In this document: positions 42,074-42,918 of the stretch, piece after piece
Numbering within the stretch: position 1 is the stretch's first letter
Layout of the letters: every line of letters starts with the position of its first letter
Position numbers and translations under genes: made by a program
Notes under the pieces: generated by a model
What the model was told of the DNA's origin: nothing
The model's database searches: none
Seen by the model: the letters and a program-made list of their open reading frames with translations, nothing else
Source: Chara braunii
Lineage: Eukaryota; Streptophyta; Charophyceae; Charales; Characeae
Direction of reading: 5' to 3'
Length of the DNA: 42,918 nucleotides
Assembly (NCBI GenBank): GCA_003427395.1
Contig: BFEA01000334.1
Coordinates: 1,217,028-1,259,945, forward strand

Positions 42074-42763
42074 TCACAGAGCTTTGGGAGGTCCGATATG
42101 GGAGATAGGGAATGTCGATGGTTGTGTCGGGGGGTTGGTGAGGCGAAGAAAGTTGGGGTGGAATGCGTATGGCATGTAGCGGTCCAGCCACGGTGTTCCT
42201 AAGACGATGTCGCACATCAAATGCATAACATCAAATGAGACCTGACTGCGGAGGGTTCCTACTGTCATGGTGGTCTCTGGAACCATGCGGTCCACTACGA
42301 CAGCGGTGTCTCTGTCCCCTAGACGGATCGTAATCGGGGAGTCGTAACTGGTAGAGGTAAGACCGGCTTTCCGGACACACACATCGGTGATGAAGTTACC
42401 GGTGGCTCCTATGTCGAGGAGGGGCAAATAGCTGACGACATCAAAGGGGATATGTTGACGAAGCAAGCGGACGTATTGCACAAAACAGTCGGTTGACCCG
42501 TTTTGTTGGAGCCGACAGAATTGGTCGATATAGTTGTCGACCGTTTTCTGTGGGCGGAAGGTGGAGGTGATGAGGGTGGCCCACTCAAGGAAGGTGTGAG
42601 GCCGGAGACCGGCGTGATGACGATTAGACAGTTTGGTGTACCACCAACGACCAGTGTTGTCTAGAAGTTGACCGCTAGCGATGGAGAGCCAGTGGATGAC
42701 AGGGATGCCGTGCAGGGTTGTCACCCGGGGACCCCGGGGGCAAAGCCGGGGCCGAGATTTCAC
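42074..42763 (-). pseudogene. Gypsy B gag fragment fused to protease
   Basis: A 229-residue frame. Residues 22-103 are capsid-like (WLSIASGQLLDNTGRWWY, TFLEWATLITSTFRP, VDNYIDQFCRLQQ). Residues 112-229 are an aspartic protease with LLDIGATGNFI (active site reads DIG instead of DTG, about 42415) and IVLGTPWLDRY. The capsid C-terminus and zinc knuckle are absent, so an in-frame deletion joined the two. The N-terminus runs into G/C-rich repeat sequence near 42720. Confidence 0.8.
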
Positions 42764-42918
42764 CCCCGGACCCCCTCCTGTGGGGGTGATAACCCCCGGT
42801 TCCCGCTGAAGACCCCCGCACCCGCCTGACCCCCGACACCCCCGCGGGACCCCGGCCCCAACACCCAGCGCCCCGGCCCTGGCCCCGGGACCCCCGCCGA
42901 CCCTGGCCCCGGACCCCC
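42720..42918. repeat. G/C-rich CCCCCG/GACCCC repeat at right edge
   Basis: Sequence dominated by CCCC and CCCCC blocks with GGACCCC and CCCGG motifs; the opposite strand is rich in G runs and could form G-quadruplexes. It replaces the expected 5' part of gypsy B and continues past the window, so its extent is unknown. Confidence 0.75.

Larger units (their letters stand above)
37638..42763 (-). mobile_element. Ty3/gypsy chromovirus B
   Basis: On the minus strand: gag remnant, protease, RT, RNase H, integrase, chromodomain, 3' UTR, polypurine tract, 3' LTR. It is a different family from A. The 3' LTR cuts LINE F at about 37638, so B is younger than that LINE. The 5' LTR would lie beyond the right edge or has been replaced by the G/C-rich sequence at 42720-42918. 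Two internal deletions and several frameshifts disable it. Confidence 0.88.

Overview
This is a repeat-dense stretch of a large eukaryotic nuclear genome. I see no intact host gene, bacterial operon, tRNA/rRNA gene or CRISPR array. A streptophyte (land plant or charophyte alga) is the best guess. The LTR elements are Ty3/gypsy chromoviruses whose integrases end in chromodomains, the LINEs are L1-like with an APE-type endonuclease and a C-terminal zinc-binding domain typical of plant L1s, and TTTAGGG-type motifs occur upstream of the first gag. The species cannot be fixed from the sequence.

Layout. 1-1800: array of short hairpins, long pyrimidine-rich tract, diverged direct duplication, telobox-like cluster. 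1800-9782: chromovirus family A copy 1 (gag, protease, RT, RNase H, integrase, chromodomain, 1.26-kb 3' region), near full length in coding content but broken by stops and frameshifts. 9811-9980: nested palindromes. 9995-14596: LINE A with poly(A) tail, joined directly to 5'-truncated LINE B (14597 to about 17155, with a 166-N gap). 17327-18235: 909-bp DNA transposon with 23-bp terminal inverted repeats and TTA duplications. 18240-21095: a SINE-like piece, two long foldbacks and a GA microsatellite. 21095-23420: LINE E. 23540-24600 (minus): decayed gypsy C, interrupted by a Tn5 mosaic-end dimer that looks like a Nextera mate-pair junction left in the assembly. 24600-28150: AT-rich, no gene. 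28213-29585: degenerate AGAGT satellite. 29940-34171: family A copy 2, 5'-truncated, with a poly-C expansion in RNase H and a 218-bp MITE-like insertion. 34491-35023 (minus): tail of LINE D. 35340-35995: gypsy D remnant. 36815-37637: LINE F fragment, cut by the LTR of gypsy B, a minus-strand chromovirus filling 37638-42763. 42720-42918: G/C-rich repeat reaching the edge.

How the parts relate. No pathway is encoded. The window records successive insertions: gypsy B into LINE F, a MITE-like element into family A copy 2, and LINE A placed flush against LINE B. No autonomous element is intact. The most interesting signals are the proline-rich insertion inside RNase H of two gypsy families and its homopolymer expansion, a stop codon shared by both family A copies, the MITE-like element carrying an inverted piece of the gypsy 3' region, a 3' tail shared by three LINE copies, unusually frequent short foldbacks, and the adaptor artefact.
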